A DNA stretch of 64,000 nt from Streptacidiphilus jeojiense (GCF_000719095.1 NZ_JOEH01000008.1:248001-312000), one strand, 5' to 3'. Shown: positions 35,349 through 44,592, numbered from the stretch's first letter. Made by a program: numbers and translations. The notes: generated by a model from the sequence alone, not told the origin.

Positions 35349-35878
35349 GCCGGCTGCCCCCGGTCCCGCACGACCAGTGGGACGACGACGCCTTCGCGGC
35401 CATGGCCAGGGGGCAGAAGCTGCCGCCGTCCAACGCACTCGGACTGCTGGCCCACCATCCCGACCTGGCCAAGGCGTTCCTGGGCTTCAACCTGCACCTG
35501 CTGGGCGCCTCCACGCTGCCCAAGCGGATCCGCGAACTGGCCGTCCTGCGGGTGGCCTGGCGGCGGCGCTGCCAGTACGAGTGGGCGCAGCACCTGCTGA
35601 TCGCCAAGCGGGCCGGGGTCACCGACGAGGAGATCGACCAGATCCGCACCGGGGCCGACACGCCGATCAACCGCGCGGTGGCCGAGCTGGAGACGGACTC
35701 CACCCTCTCCGACGCGACCTACCAGCTCCTCTCCGCCGATCTGAGTGACCGTCAACTCATGGACCTGGTGTTCACCGTCGGCGCCTACGGCCTGCTCGCC
35801 ATGGCCTTCAACACCTTCGAGGTGGAACTCGACCCCGGGTTCTCCGTTGAGAACTTCACTTACACTGACGGAGAATGA
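35345..35878 (+). CDS. Carboxymuconolactone decarboxylase (CMD) family protein
   Basis: A 177-residue helical protein of the CMD/AhpD family. The family core reads IRELAVLRVAWRRRCQYEWAQH: the CxxxxxxH form without the second cysteine of AhpD, as in non-peroxidase CMD relatives. Function in such clusters is unclear (decarboxylase- or lactone-related). Starts inside the SDR stop (4-bp overlap). Its own stop lies inside a perfect operator for the next gene. Confidence 0.9.
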   Translation: MSRLPPVPHDQWDDDAFAAMARGQKLPPSNALGLLAHHPDLAKAFLGFNLHLLGASTLPKRIRELAVLRVAWRRRCQYEWAQHLLIAKRAGVTDEEIDQIRTGADTPINRAVAELETDSTLSDATYQLLSADLSDRQLMDLVFTVGAYGLLAMAFNTFEVELDPGFSVENFTYTDGE

Positions 35879-35885
35879 TATTCTC
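35871..35885. promoter_or_regulatory. GAGAA-N5-TTCTC operator overlapping a stop codon
   Basis: GAGAATGATATTCTC has 6-bp perfect arms (GAGAAT/ATTCTC). It covers the CMD stop codon (35876-35878) and lies 19 bp upstream of the Rieske oxygenase start, suggesting an internal regulated promoter. Confidence 0.8.
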
Positions 35886-35904
35886 ACATGAGAGAGGGGT
35901 GACC

Positions 35905-37185
35905 ATGCCACACTTCACCAAGCCTGAGACCGGGAGCTGGACCGAGCAGTACCCCGAGCTGGGCACGGGTCCCGTCAACTACGAGGACTCCGTCGATCCC
36001 GCCTACTACGCGGCCGAGCAGGCCGCCATCTTCAAGCGGACCTGGCTGAACGTCGGCCGGGTCGAGCTGGTGCCGAGGACCGGCAGCTACTTCACCAAGG
36101 AGCTGGCCGCCGCCGAAACCTCGCTGATCATCGTGCGGGGCAAGGACAAGGAGGTCCGCGCCTTCCACAACGTCTGCCGGCACCGCGGCAACAAGCTGGT
36201 CTGGAACGACTTCCCGCGCGAGGAGGTCAAGGGCACCTGCCGCCAGTTCACCTGCAAGTACCACGCCTGGCGCTACGGCCTGGACGGCGAACTGACCTTC
36301 ATCCAGCAGGAGGAGGAGTTCTTCGGCGTCGAGAAGAGCGAGTACGGCCTCAAGGCGGTGCGCTGCGAGATCTGGGAGGGGTTCATCTTCGTCAACCTGG
36401 ACCCGGACGCGCAGCCGCTGGCGGAGTACCTCGGCGAGATGGCCAAGGGCCTGGAGGGCTACCCCTTCCACGAGATGACCGAGGTCTTCACCTACAAGGC
36501 GGACATCGGCAGCAACTGGAAGCTGTTCATCGACGCGTTCGCGGAGTTCTACCACGCGCCGGTGCTGCACCAGAAGCAGGCCACCAAGGACGAGTCGGAG
36601 AAGCTGCTCAGCTACGGCTTCGAGGCGCTGCACTACGAGCTCCGCAGCCCGCACGCGATGATCTCGTCCTGGGGCGGGATGGCCCCGCCGAAGGACCCCT
36701 CGATGGTCAAGCCCATCGAACGGGTGCTGCGCAGCGGGCTGTTCGGCCCCTGGGACAAGCCCGCCATCGAGGGCCTGGACAAGCTGCCGCCCGGCCTCAA
36801 CCCGGCCCGGCACCGCTCCTGGGGCACCGACTCCTTCGAGTTCTTCCCCAACTTCACCCTGCTGTTCTGGGCGCCCGGGTGGTACCTCACCTACCACTAC
36901 TGGCCCACCGCGGTCGACCGGCACACCTTCGAGGCCAACCTCTACTTCGTGCCCGCGAAGACCGCCAGCCAGCGGCTGGCCCAGGAGCTGGCGGCGGTGA
37001 CCTTCAAGGAGTACGCGCTCCAGGACGCCAACACCCTGGAGGCCACCCAGTCGATGCTCAAGGGCCGGGTGGTCACCGACTTCCCGCTCAACGACCAGGA
37101 GATCCTGCTCCGCCACCTGCACAAGGTGGTCGGGGACTACGTCACCAAGCACGCCGAGAAGGAGCACGCCGATGCTGCCGGCTGA
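35905..37185 (+). CDS. Rieske ring-hydroxylating oxygenase alpha subunit (intact)
   Basis: A 426-residue oxygenase. Rieske ligands are C91, H93, C117 and H120; iron site NWK with D and His in DAFAEFYHAPVLH. It is the intact paralogue of the 10574 protein. Preceded by a GAGAGGGG site. No beta subunit, ferredoxin or reductase is adjacent, so electrons must come from partners elsewhere in the island. Conserved tail with the adjacent 106-residue gene overlapping by 14 bp. Confidence 0.95.
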   Translation: MPHFTKPETGSWTEQYPELGTGPVNYEDSVDPAYYAAEQAAIFKRTWLNVGRVELVPRTGSYFTKELAAAETSLIIVRGKDKEVRAFHNVCRHRGNKLVWNDFPREEVKGTCRQFTCKYHAWRYGLDGELTFIQQEEEFFGVEKSEYGLKAVRCEIWEGFIFVNLDPDAQPLAEYLGEMAKGLEGYPFHEMTEVFTYKADIGSNWKLFIDAFAEFYHAPVLHQKQATKDESEKLLSYGFEALHYELRSPHAMISSWGGMAPPKDPSMVKPIERVLRSGLFGPWDKPAIEGLDKLPPGLNPARHRSWGTDSFEFFPNFTLLFWAPGWYLTYHYWPTAVDRHTFEANLYFVPAKTASQRLAQELAAVTFKEYALQDANTLEATQSMLKGRVVTDFPLNDQEILLRHLHKVVGDYVTKHAEKEHADAAG

Positions 37186-37492
37186 GTTCGCGGAGCTTGA
37201 ACCGTACAGCGACTGGGTCCTGGCCAAGGAGCCGCAGCGCTACGCCAAGCGGCTGGCAAGCTCCATGGAGGAGATGCAGGCCTTCTACGACGCCGCCTTC
37301 CCGCTGCTGGAACGGGCGATGGCGCACCTGGACGCCTTCCCGCTGGACGACCTGCCCGAGCCGGAGCGCAACCTGCTGCAGCTCAGCTACTCCCTGGTGA
37401 TGGTCTCCTTCCCGGTGGAGGTCTGGAAGCAGGCCCGCGTCCCGGACAGCGGCGCCGCCTACCTCGACCTCCTCGTCGAGCCCAGGGTCTGA
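37172..37492 (+). CDS. Unknown 106-residue protein coupled to the Rieske oxygenase
   Basis: I do not recognise this family. The protein is acidic and mostly helical by eye (SMEEMQAFYDAAFPLLERAM; PEPERNLLQLSYSLVMVSFP), with no signal peptide or metal motif. It overlaps the oxygenase by 14 bp, which implies coupled translation and suggests a partner role such as a stabilising or small accessory subunit. Codon use is like its neighbours, so it is a real gene. Confidence 0.75.
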   Translation: MLPAEFAELEPYSDWVLAKEPQRYAKRLASSMEEMQAFYDAAFPLLERAMAHLDAFPLDDLPEPERNLLQLSYSLVMVSFPVEVWKQARVPDSGAAYLDLLVEPRV

Positions 37493-37495
37493 CGC

Positions 37496-38719
37496 ATGGT
37501 CACCCTCAGAGCCGCCCGCGTGCTGCACGTGGAGACGGGGGAGATCGAGGCGCCGGGCCTGGTCACCGTGGAGGGCGACCGGATCACCGCCGTCGGGACC
37601 GCTGTCGCGTCCGGGGCCGGGGGTGACGTCCTCGACCTGGGCGACGTCACCCTCATCCCCGGCCTGATGGACATGGAGGTCAACCTGCTGATGGGCGGAC
37701 GCGGCGAGACCGGCGTCCTCTCCCACGTCCAGGACGACCCGCCGCTGCGCATGCTCCGCGCCGTCGGCAACGCCCGCCGCACGCTGCGCTCCGGGTTCAC
37801 CACCGTCAGGAACCTCGGACTGTTCGTCAAGACCGGCGGCTACCTGCTGGACGTCGCCCTGGGCAAGGCCATCGACGCGGGCTGGATCGACGGTCCGCGG
37901 ATCGTGCCGGCCGGACACGCCATCAGCCCGACCGGCGGCCACCTGGACCCCACCATGTTCACCGCCTACGCACCCGGGATCATGCCCCTCTCGCTGGAGG
38001 AGGGGATAGCCAACGGGGTCGACGAGGTCCGCAAGGCGGTGCGGTACCAGATCAAGCACGGCGCGCAGCTGATCAAGGTGTGCGCGTCGGGAGGGGTGAT
38101 GTCGCACACCGGCACCCCGGGGGCGCAGCACTACTCCGACGAGGAGTTCCGGGCCATCGTGGACGAGGCCCACCGGCGCGGACTCAAGGTGGCGGCGCAC
38201 ACCCATGGCGCCGCCGCCGTCCGGGCCGCCGTGGAGGCGGGCATCGACTGCATCGAGCACGGCTTCCTGCTGGACGACGACACCATCGCGCTGATGGCCG
38301 AACGCGGGACCTTCCTGGTGCCGACCACGGCGCTGACCGAGGGCATGGACCTGACCGGGGCCGCCCCCGAGCTCAGGGCGAAGGCGGCCGAGGTGTTCCC
38401 GCTGGCCCAGACCGTGGTCGCCAGGGCGGTCAAGGCCGGAGTGAGGATCGCGGTCGGCACCGACGCACCGGCCATTCCGCACGGCCGCGGCGCCCAGGAA
38501 CTCATCGCCCTGGTCAAACGCGGCATGACACCGCTGGAGGTGCTGCGGGCCGCCACCGTCAACGCCGCCGAGCTCATCGGCGTCGAGGACCGCGGACGGA
38601 TCGCCGAAGGGCTGCTCGCCGACCTGGTCGCGGTCCCCGGCAACCCGCTGGAGTCCATCTCGGTGACCGCCGACGTCCGCTTCGTCATGAAGGGCGGCAA
38701 GGTCTTCCGCAACGAGTGA
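37496..38719 (+). CDS. Amidohydrolase-superfamily protein with altered metal site
   Basis: A 407-residue amidohydrolase. The fold is clear: N-terminal sandwich (ARVLHVETGEIEAPG), a beta-barrel with IKVCASGG (possible carboxylated Lys), HTHG, IEHG, and TDAPA (Asp). The first motif, normally PGLIDxHxH, reads PGLMDMEVNL, so the two histidines are replaced by Glu and Asn. One metal at most, or a changed pair, is expected. 3-bp gap from the previous gene. Closest to imidazolonepropionase-like or prolidase-like members; substrate unknown. Confidence 0.88.
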   Translation: MVTLRAARVLHVETGEIEAPGLVTVEGDRITAVGTAVASGAGGDVLDLGDVTLIPGLMDMEVNLLMGGRGETGVLSHVQDDPPLRMLRAVGNARRTLRSGFTTVRNLGLFVKTGGYLLDVALGKAIDAGWIDGPRIVPAGHAISPTGGHLDPTMFTAYAPGIMPLSLEEGIANGVDEVRKAVRYQIKHGAQLIKVCASGGVMSHTGTPGAQHYSDEEFRAIVDEAHRRGLKVAAHTHGAAAVRAAVEAGIDCIEHGFLLDDDTIALMAERGTFLVPTTALTEGMDLTGAAPELRAKAAEVFPLAQTVVARAVKAGVRIAVGTDAPAIPHGRGAQELIALVKRGMTPLEVLRAATVNAAELIGVEDRGRIAEGLLADLVAVPGNPLESISVTADVRFVMKGGKVFRNE

Positions 38720-38920
38720 GCATCGGTGACGAATGAGCATCGGCGCCGGCATGTACTGCGGATTCAGTAGTCGGGAATGTCGGCAGGAGGACGACGACCG
38801 CACCACCGCGGACTGGCAGCCTGGAGTCACGACACAGCCGTCGACCGTCGGCCCTGCGGGCACACCGCGGCCCGGTCGGCGACCATGGTCGCACCACCCG
38901 ACAGGAAGCCACCCCCGCCG

Positions 38921-40165
38921 ATGCTCACCACCTGGCAGACCTACCAGCGCGATCATGCCCGCAGCATCGACGCGGCGCTGGCCCTGCTGCTCTTCGGCCT
39001 CTCCTTCTCCGGCAGCACCATCACCTTCCAGGGCGGCACCTCCAGCGTCCCCTGGTGGCCCGCGGTGCTGCTGACCGGCGTCTCCTGCGCCGCCCTGCTG
39101 TGGCGCCGCGACCACCCGCGCACGGTCGTGGCGGTGGTCACCGGCTGCGCCGTCGGGGTGGCCGCGCTGGGCTACCTGCTCACCGTGCTGCTGCTGGGAC
39201 CGGTCATGGTCGGCCTGTTCGCACTGGCCTTCCGCACCGACCGCAGGACCGCCAACACCTACACCCTCGTCACCATCGGACTGCTGGTGGTCACGGCGAT
39301 GGCGGCAGGTCCCGCAGCCGAACCGCTCGTGCTCAAGACCATCGCACCCACCGCCTGGCTGCTGCTCCCCACGTCTCTAGGAACGGTGGCCAGAATGCGC
39401 TCGGAGTACCTCGAAACAGCCCAGACCCGCGCCGAACAGGCCGAGCGGACCAGGGAGGAGCTGGCCCGGCACCGGGTGGCCGAGGAGCGCATGCGCATCG
39501 CCCGCGAACTCCACGACGTCGTCGCGCACCACCTCGCCCTGGCCAACGCCCAGGCCGGCACCGCCGCACACGTCGTGCGCAACCGTCCCGACCAGGCCCA
39601 GCAGATGCTCGCCGAGCTGAGCGCGACCACCTCCTCGGCGCTGCGCGAGCTCAAGGCCGCCGTCGGCCTGCTGCGCCAGACCGACGACCCGGAGGCGCCG
39701 CTGGAACCGGCCCCGGGACTGGCCAGGCTGCCCGACCTGGTCGCCGCCCTCTCGGCCGCCGGGCTCGACGTCACCGTCACCGTCGCCGACGGGGGACCAC
39801 CACGGCCGCTGTCGCCGGGAGCGGACCTGACGGCGTACCGGATCGTGCAGGAGGCGCTCACCAACGTCACCAAGCACGCGGGCACCAAGGAGGCACGGGT
39901 GGAGCTGGCGTACTCCCACGAATGGCTGAGCATCGCGGTCACCGACCAGGGCGCCGGCCCGCCCGCCCGCAAGCCGTCCGCCCCCGCCGCCCCGGCCCCC
40001 GACAGCGGCTTCGGCCTGATCGGCATGCGCGAACGCGCCCACTCGGTCGGCGGCCGGCTGCGAACCGGCCCGCGCCCGGACGGCGGCTTCCAGGTGCTCG
40101 CCGAGCTTCCGCTGCCCTCCCGCGCCCCTGAAGACCCCAGCCCGAAAGAAGACACCGCTCCATGA
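38921..40165 (+). CDS. Sensor histidine kinase (HisKA_3/NarL-type)
   Basis: A 414-residue membrane kinase. About five hydrophobic segments occupy residues ~17-155; then a short coiled-coil (SEYLETAQTRAEQAERTREE) leads to the dimerisation helix with phospho-accepting H198 in RELHDVVAHH. The ATPase has NVTKHAG and the G-boxes GFGLIGMRERA. Four-bp overlap with the response regulator. Start at ATG 38921 uncertain; ATG 38885 is possible. Signal unknown; such kinases often sense membrane or cell-envelope stress. Confidence 0.92.
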   Translation: MLTTWQTYQRDHARSIDAALALLLFGLSFSGSTITFQGGTSSVPWWPAVLLTGVSCAALLWRRDHPRTVVAVVTGCAVGVAALGYLLTVLLLGPVMVGLFALAFRTDRRTANTYTLVTIGLLVVTAMAAGPAAEPLVLKTIAPTAWLLLPTSLGTVARMRSEYLETAQTRAEQAERTREELARHRVAEERMRIARELHDVVAHHLALANAQAGTAAHVVRNRPDQAQQMLAELSATTSSALRELKAAVGLLRQTDDPEAPLEPAPGLARLPDLVAALSAAGLDVTVTVADGGPPRPLSPGADLTAYRIVQEALTNVTKHAGTKEARVELAYSHEWLSIAVTDQGAGPPARKPSAPAAPAPDSGFGLIGMRERAHSVGGRLRTGPRPDGGFQVLAELPLPSRAPEDPSPKEDTAP

Positions 40166-40842
40166 CCATCCGCGTCCTGCTCGCCGACGACCAGGCCCTG
40201 CTGCGGGCGACCTTCCGGATCCTGATCGACTCCTGCGACGACCTGGAGGTGGTCGCCGAAGCCGCCGACGGCGCCGAGGCAATCGAGCTGACCCGCACCC
40301 ACCAGCCCGACGTGGTGGTGATGGACATCCGCATGCCCGGCACGGACGGGCTGACCGCCACCGCCACCATCTGCGCCGACCCGGAACTCGCCGCCACCCA
40401 TGTGCTGATCCTGACCACCTTCGAGATCGACGAGTACGTCGCCAGGGCCGTCCGCGCCGGCGCCGGCGGCTTCCTGGGCAAGGACGTCAGCACCGACGAA
40501 CTCCTGGCCGGCATCCGCACCGTGGCCTCCGGCGACGCCCTCCTCTCCCCCGTCGCCACCCGGGCGCTGATCAGCCGCTTCCTGGTCTCCCCCGACCCCG
40601 AGGCGCACCTGGCGCCGCCGGAGCAGCTCTCCGCGCTGACCACCCGTGAGCGCGAGGTGATGGCTCTGGCCGCGCACGGCAAGTCCAACCAGGACATCGC
40701 CGAGGAGCTCTTCGTCAGCCACCTCACCATCCGCACCCACATCCAGCGGGCCATGATGAAGCTGTCCGCCCGCGACCGCGCCCAGCTGGTGGTGATCGCC
40801 TATCAGTCCGGCCTGGTGAAGCCGGCACCGCCGCAGGCCTGA
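40162..40842 (+). CDS. LuxR/NarL-type response regulator
   Basis: A 226-residue regulator. Receiver with phospho-accepting D55 in VVVMDIRMPG; Lys in GFLGKDV; C-terminal LuxR HTH (LTTREREVMALAAHGKSNQ then VSHLTIRTHIQRAMMKL). Partner of the kinase just upstream. Targets unknown. The next gene is convergent. Confidence 0.96.
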   Translation: MTIRVLLADDQALLRATFRILIDSCDDLEVVAEAADGAEAIELTRTHQPDVVVMDIRMPGTDGLTATATICADPELAATHVLILTTFEIDEYVARAVRAGAGGFLGKDVSTDELLAGIRTVASGDALLSPVATRALISRFLVSPDPEAHLAPPEQLSALTTREREVMALAAHGKSNQDIAEELFVSHLTIRTHIQRAMMKLSARDRAQLVVIAYQSGLVKPAPPQA

Positions 40843-40849
40843 CTGCGCG

Positions 40850-41641
40850 TCACTGCTTCCTGATGTGCTCCTTCATCCCGTCCAACCGGGTCAGCACCGG
40901 GTAGCCGGTGACGCTCAGCGCGTTGCCGTGGCCGGTCTCGTGGATGTCGAAGACCGACTGGACGGCGGCGTAGAAGCCCTGCACGTCCAAGGTCTGGTTG
41001 ACCGCGCGCTTGGCCTGCCGCAGCCCGAACGCCGGCATCTGCGCGATCTGCCCGGCCAGCTCCATCGCCGCCGCGTCCAGCTCCTCCAGCGGCACCACCC
41101 GGTTGACCATGCCGACCCGCTCCGCCTCCGCGGCGGTCACGGCCCGGCCGGTGAACAGGATCTCCTTGGCCTTGCGCGCCCCCAGCTCCCAGGTGTGGCC
41201 GTGGTACTCCACCCCACCGATCCCCATGTACACCACCGGGTCGGAGAACTCGGCGTTCTCGGCCGCCAGGATCAGGTCGCAGGGCCAGCAGAGCATCAGC
41301 CCGCCGGCGATGCACTTGCCCTGCACCGCGGCGATCGACGGCTTGGGGATGTTGCGCCAGCGCAGGGTGTACTCCAGGTACCTGCGGGTCTCGGCGTTGT
41401 AGATCCACTCCAGGGTGATCTCCTTGGGGGCCGGCCAGCGGTCCTTGAGGTCGTGGCCGGCCGAGAAGTGCCGGCCGTTGCCCCGCAGCACGATGACCTT
41501 GACCTCCGGGTCGGCCGCGGCCCTGGTCCAGGCCGCGTCCAGGTCGTCCAGCAGCGCCATGGTCTGGGCGTTGGCCACCTCGGGACGGTTCAGGGTGATG
41601 ACCGCCACCCCGTCCTTGGCCTCGTACAGGATCTGGTCCAT
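40850..41641 (-). CDS. Enoyl-CoA hydratase/isomerase (crotonase) family
   Basis: A 263-residue crotonase: VITLNRPEVANAQT at the N-terminus, oxyanion-hole GRHFSAGHDLKD, and QGKCIAGGLMLCWPCD. ATG 41641 has AAGGAG at proper spacing; ATG 41662 would overlap the upstream stop but lacks such a site. C-terminal part has extra helices (DIHETGHGNALSV). Last gene of the 46987-40850 operon, working after the dehydrogenases. Confidence 0.93.
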   Translation of the reverse strand: MDQILYEAKDGVAVITLNRPEVANAQTMALLDDLDAAWTRAAADPEVKVIVLRGNGRHFSAGHDLKDRWPAPKEITLEWIYNAETRRYLEYTLRWRNIPKPSIAAVQGKCIAGGLMLCWPCDLILAAENAEFSDPVVYMGIGGVEYHGHTWELGARKAKEILFTGRAVTAAEAERVGMVNRVVPLEELDAAAMELAGQIAQMPAFGLRQAKRAVNQTLDVQGFYAAVQSVFDIHETGHGNALSVTGYPVLTRLDGMKEHIRKQ

Positions 41642-41658
41642 CCGGGTGGCTCCTTCTC

Positions 41659-42813
41659 TCATCGGGGCAGGCCGAGGATGCGCTCGGCGATGATGTTGCG
41701 CTGGATCTCGGAGGTGCCGCCGGCGATGGTGCCGCCGAAGGACCGGGCGTAGCGCTCGAACCAGCTGGCGGTGAACGACGGCATGCCCATGTGGTTGAGC
41801 GGGCCGGTCAGTTCGGGGTGGACCAGGCCGTCGGCCCCGCGCGCCTCCAGTGCGCACAGCGCCGCGGACCGCACCGCCTCCGAACCGAACAGCTTGAGCA
41901 CGGACAGCTCCGCCTCGTTGCGGTCCTCGCCGAGCTGCCGGTAGCCCAGCAGCTTGAGCGCCTGGAAGTCCATCTGCAGGGTGGCGTACCACTCCTCGGC
42001 GCAGGGCGCGTCCTGGATCAGGTCCTCCAGACGCTCGGCGTAGTGCAGCCACAGCAGCGTGCGCTCGTGCCCGAGCGAGCCGTGCGCCACGCCCCAGCCG
42101 CCGTTCAGCGGGCCGACCAGGTTCTCCCTGGGGACCTTGACGTCGGTGAAGAACACCTCGTTGAAGTCCAGGTCGTCGGGGTCGGTGAGGCAGCCGAACG
42201 GCTTGCGGACCACTCCCTCGGTGTCGGTGGGGATGAGCAGCACGCTGATGCCCTTGTGCTTGGGCGCGTCCGGGTCGGTGCGCACGAAGGTGAGCAGCAC
42301 ATCGGCGTCGTGCGCCCCGGAGGTCCACACCTTCTGCCCGTTGACGGTGAAGTGTTCGCCGTCCAGCACCGCCCTGGTGCGCAGGCTGGCCAGGTCGGAG
42401 CCGGCTTCCGGCTCGCTCATGCCGAGCGCGGCGGTCATCTCGGCCCGCAGGATGGGAACGGCCCAGCGGTGCTTCTGCTCCTCGGTCCCGAAGGTGAGGA
42501 TCGAGGCCGCGATGATGCCCAGCCCCTGCGGGTTGAAGCTGTGGTTGATCCGCCGTCGGGACAGCTCCTCCAGGTGGGCGAGCTGCTGCGGCAGGGTGGC
42601 GTTGCGCCCGCCGAACTCCGGCGGGTTACCCGGCAGCAGCCAGCCCGCGTCGAACAGCTTGCGCTGCCAGTCGGCCGCCCACGGCGGCACGTCGGCGGTG
42701 GACTGCGAGGCGGGCACCGCCTCGGCGGCGCCGGGCACGTTGGCGTCGATGAACGCGGAGAACTCGGCACGGAACTCCTCGACCTCGGCGTCGGATTCGG
42801 AGGTCAGCCTCAT
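41659..42813 (-). CDS. Acyl-CoA dehydrogenase, full-length subunit
   Basis: A 384-residue acyl-CoA dehydrogenase: LGMSEPEAGSDLASLRT, VNGQKVWTSGAHDAD, and C-terminal IAGGTSEIQRNIIAERILGLPR. This ending, with GG before T instead of an acidic residue, is typical of the catabolic heteromeric type. It overlaps the next (short) dehydrogenase by 4 bp, the arrangement expected for an alpha2-beta2 enzyme. Confidence 0.95.
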   Translation of the reverse strand: MRLTSESDAEVEEFRAEFSAFIDANVPGAAEAVPASQSTADVPPWAADWQRKLFDAGWLLPGNPPEFGGRNATLPQQLAHLEELSRRRINHSFNPQGLGIIAASILTFGTEEQKHRWAVPILRAEMTAALGMSEPEAGSDLASLRTRAVLDGEHFTVNGQKVWTSGAHDADVLLTFVRTDPDAPKHKGISVLLIPTDTEGVVRKPFGCLTDPDDLDFNEVFFTDVKVPRENLVGPLNGGWGVAHGSLGHERTLLWLHYAERLEDLIQDAPCAEEWYATLQMDFQALKLLGYRQLGEDRNEAELSVLKLFGSEAVRSAALCALEARGADGLVHPELTGPLNHMGMPSFTASWFERYARSFGGTIAGGTSEIQRNIIAERILGLPR

Positions 42814-43661
42814 CGCAGCAGCGCCTTCCTGTGTTCGGCTGCCGTCCCCAGCAGCAGGTCGCCGGCCTTGGCCCGCTTGAGATGGATCTGCAGCTCGTTC
42901 TCCCAGGTGTAGCCCATGGCGCCGAACAGCTGGTAGCCGTCCTGGAAGCAGAGCCGCTGGCACTCCCCGGCGGCGGCCTTGGCCATCGAGGCGGCACGGG
43001 TGCGCCGGGGGTCGTCCTCGGCGATGGTGAGCGCGGAGAAGTAGGCCAGCGCCCTGGCCCGTTCGATCGCCACGTACATGTCCGCGGCCTTGTGCTTGAC
43101 GGCCTGGAAGGAGCCGATCGGCCGGCCGAACTGGACCCGCTGCCGGACGTGGCCGACCACCAGGTCCAGGATCCGGCGGCAGCTGCCGACCGTGGTGATC
43201 GCCAGTCCCATCAGGGCCAGGTCGGGGACGTCGCGGACCAGGTCCGGCGCCTGTACGTGGGCCACGTGCAGGGTCGCGTCAAAGATGTCGACGCGTTGCG
43301 GGTCCAGGTCCGCGCCGTCGACCACCACCACGCCGTCCCCGGTGAGCAGCGCGATCTCGTCGGCCCGGTCCGCGTCGAGCACGAACCGGCCGGCTCCGTC
43401 GAAGACGCCGGTGCCCGAGCCCCGCGGCAGCCGTCCGGCCAGCGGCGCGAACCAGGTGGAGCTGGCCAGGAACGGGGTCGGATCGGCGACGTAGCCCAGT
43501 TCCTCCAGCACGATCGCCAGCTCCACCGGGGGCGCCTCCAGCCAGCCCAGCTCCTGGTACGTGTTCCAGAGCTGGTCCTCGGGCAGCGAACGGGACTTGG
43601 TCACCGTCTCGCGGACCAGGCGCTGCAGCAGTTGCTGGTCCTCGTCGAACTCAAACTCCAT
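42810..43661 (-). CDS. Acyl-CoA dehydrogenase, short partner subunit
   Basis: A 283-residue member: recognisable from QRVQFGRPIGSFQAVKHKAADM and CFQDGYQLFGAMGYTWENELQIHLKRAK. It lacks much of the middle beta domain, so FAD binding likely depends on the full-length partner (41659-42813). Overlaps the upstream quinone oxidoreductase by 11 bp. Confidence 0.92.
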   Translation of the reverse strand: MEFEFDEDQQLLQRLVRETVTKSRSLPEDQLWNTYQELGWLEAPPVELAIVLEELGYVADPTPFLASSTWFAPLAGRLPRGSGTGVFDGAGRFVLDADRADEIALLTGDGVVVVDGADLDPQRVDIFDATLHVAHVQAPDLVRDVPDLALMGLAITTVGSCRRILDLVVGHVRQRVQFGRPIGSFQAVKHKAADMYVAIERARALAYFSALTIAEDDPRRTRAASMAKAAAGECQRLCFQDGYQLFGAMGYTWENELQIHLKRAKAGDLLLGTAAEHRKALLR

Positions 43662-44592
43662 CGTTGACCTCCAGAAGGACCTTGCCCAGGGCCTGCCGGC
43701 CCAGGCTGACGGCCTGCGCCACGGCGTCCAGCGGGTACACGGCATGGACCCGGGGATGGATCGCGCCCTCGGCGAACATCCGGTGCAGTTCGGTCCGGGC
43801 GGCCAGCAGCCGCTCCCGGTGGTGCCGCCCCCAGCCGCCGAAGTCGAAGCCGTGGATGGTGACGCCCTTGAGCATCGCCAGGTTGAGCGGGATCCGCGGG
43901 ATCTCGCCGCTGGCGAAGCCCACGCTGACGAACCGTCCGCCCCAGTTCATCCCGCGCAGCGCCTGCTCGGAGTGCGGACCGCCGACCGGGTCTACCACCA
44001 CGTCGGCCCCGCCCGACTGCTGCAGCCGCCGCTTGAGGTCCTCGTACGGCAGCACCTCATGGGCTCCCTGCTTGGCGCAGACGGCCCGCTTCTCCTCGGT
44101 GGAGGCGACCGCGACCACCTCGGCGCCGAGCAGCGCGGCCAGTTCGACCGTCGCCAGGCCCACTCCCCCGGCCGCGCCGAGCACCGCCACCCGCTCCCCC
44201 GGCCGCACGTCGGCGACCAGGCGCAGCGCGTTGAACGCGGTGGCGTGGGAGACCCCGAAGGCGGCGGCGCGCTCGGTCGGGATCGACGCCGGGATCCGGT
44301 TCAGGCTGGTCGCGGCGACGGCGACGCGTTCGGCCCAGGCGCCGACGAAGACCGAGCCGAAGACCCGGTCGCCCTTCTCGAAGCCGTGCCCGGACCGCGC
44401 CACCACCCCGGCGAACTCGCTCCCGGGGGTGAACGGCGGTTCCTCCTTGACCTGGTAGGTGCCCCGGACCACCAGCAGGTCGGCGAAGTTCACCGCCGCG
44501 AACCGCACGTCGACGGGCACCTCGCCCTGCGGGTCGGGGACCTCCTCGACCACCACCGGGCCGCCGACGGCATTGCACCGGGCCGCCCTCAT
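43651..44592 (-). CDS. NADPH:quinone oxidoreductase-like medium-chain reductase
   Basis: A 313-residue MDR-superfamily enzyme. N-terminal GroES-like part (VNFADLLVVRGTYQ, TPGSEFAGVV) and a Rossmann motif LGAAGGVGLATVEL. No zinc ligands are seen. Likely reduces an enoyl or enone double bond. Overlaps the kinase gene by 4 bp. ATG 44592. Confidence 0.93.
   Translation of the reverse strand: MRAARCNAVGGPVVVEEVPDPQGEVPVDVRFAAVNFADLLVVRGTYQVKEEPPFTPGSEFAGVVARSGHGFEKGDRVFGSVFVGAWAERVAVAATSLNRIPASIPTERAAAFGVSHATAFNALRLVADVRPGERVAVLGAAGGVGLATVELAALLGAEVVAVASTEEKRAVCAKQGAHEVLPYEDLKRRLQQSGGADVVVDPVGGPHSEQALRGMNWGGRFVSVGFASGEIPRIPLNLAMLKGVTIHGFDFGGWGRHHRERLLAARTELHRMFAEGAIHPRVHAVYPLDAVAQAVSLGRQALGKVLLEVNDGV

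Noticed and set aside
38716..38742. Direct repeat TGAGCATCGG after the amidohydrolase stop
   Set aside because: Only two copies, 17 bp apart, with no further context; not enough to call an element.
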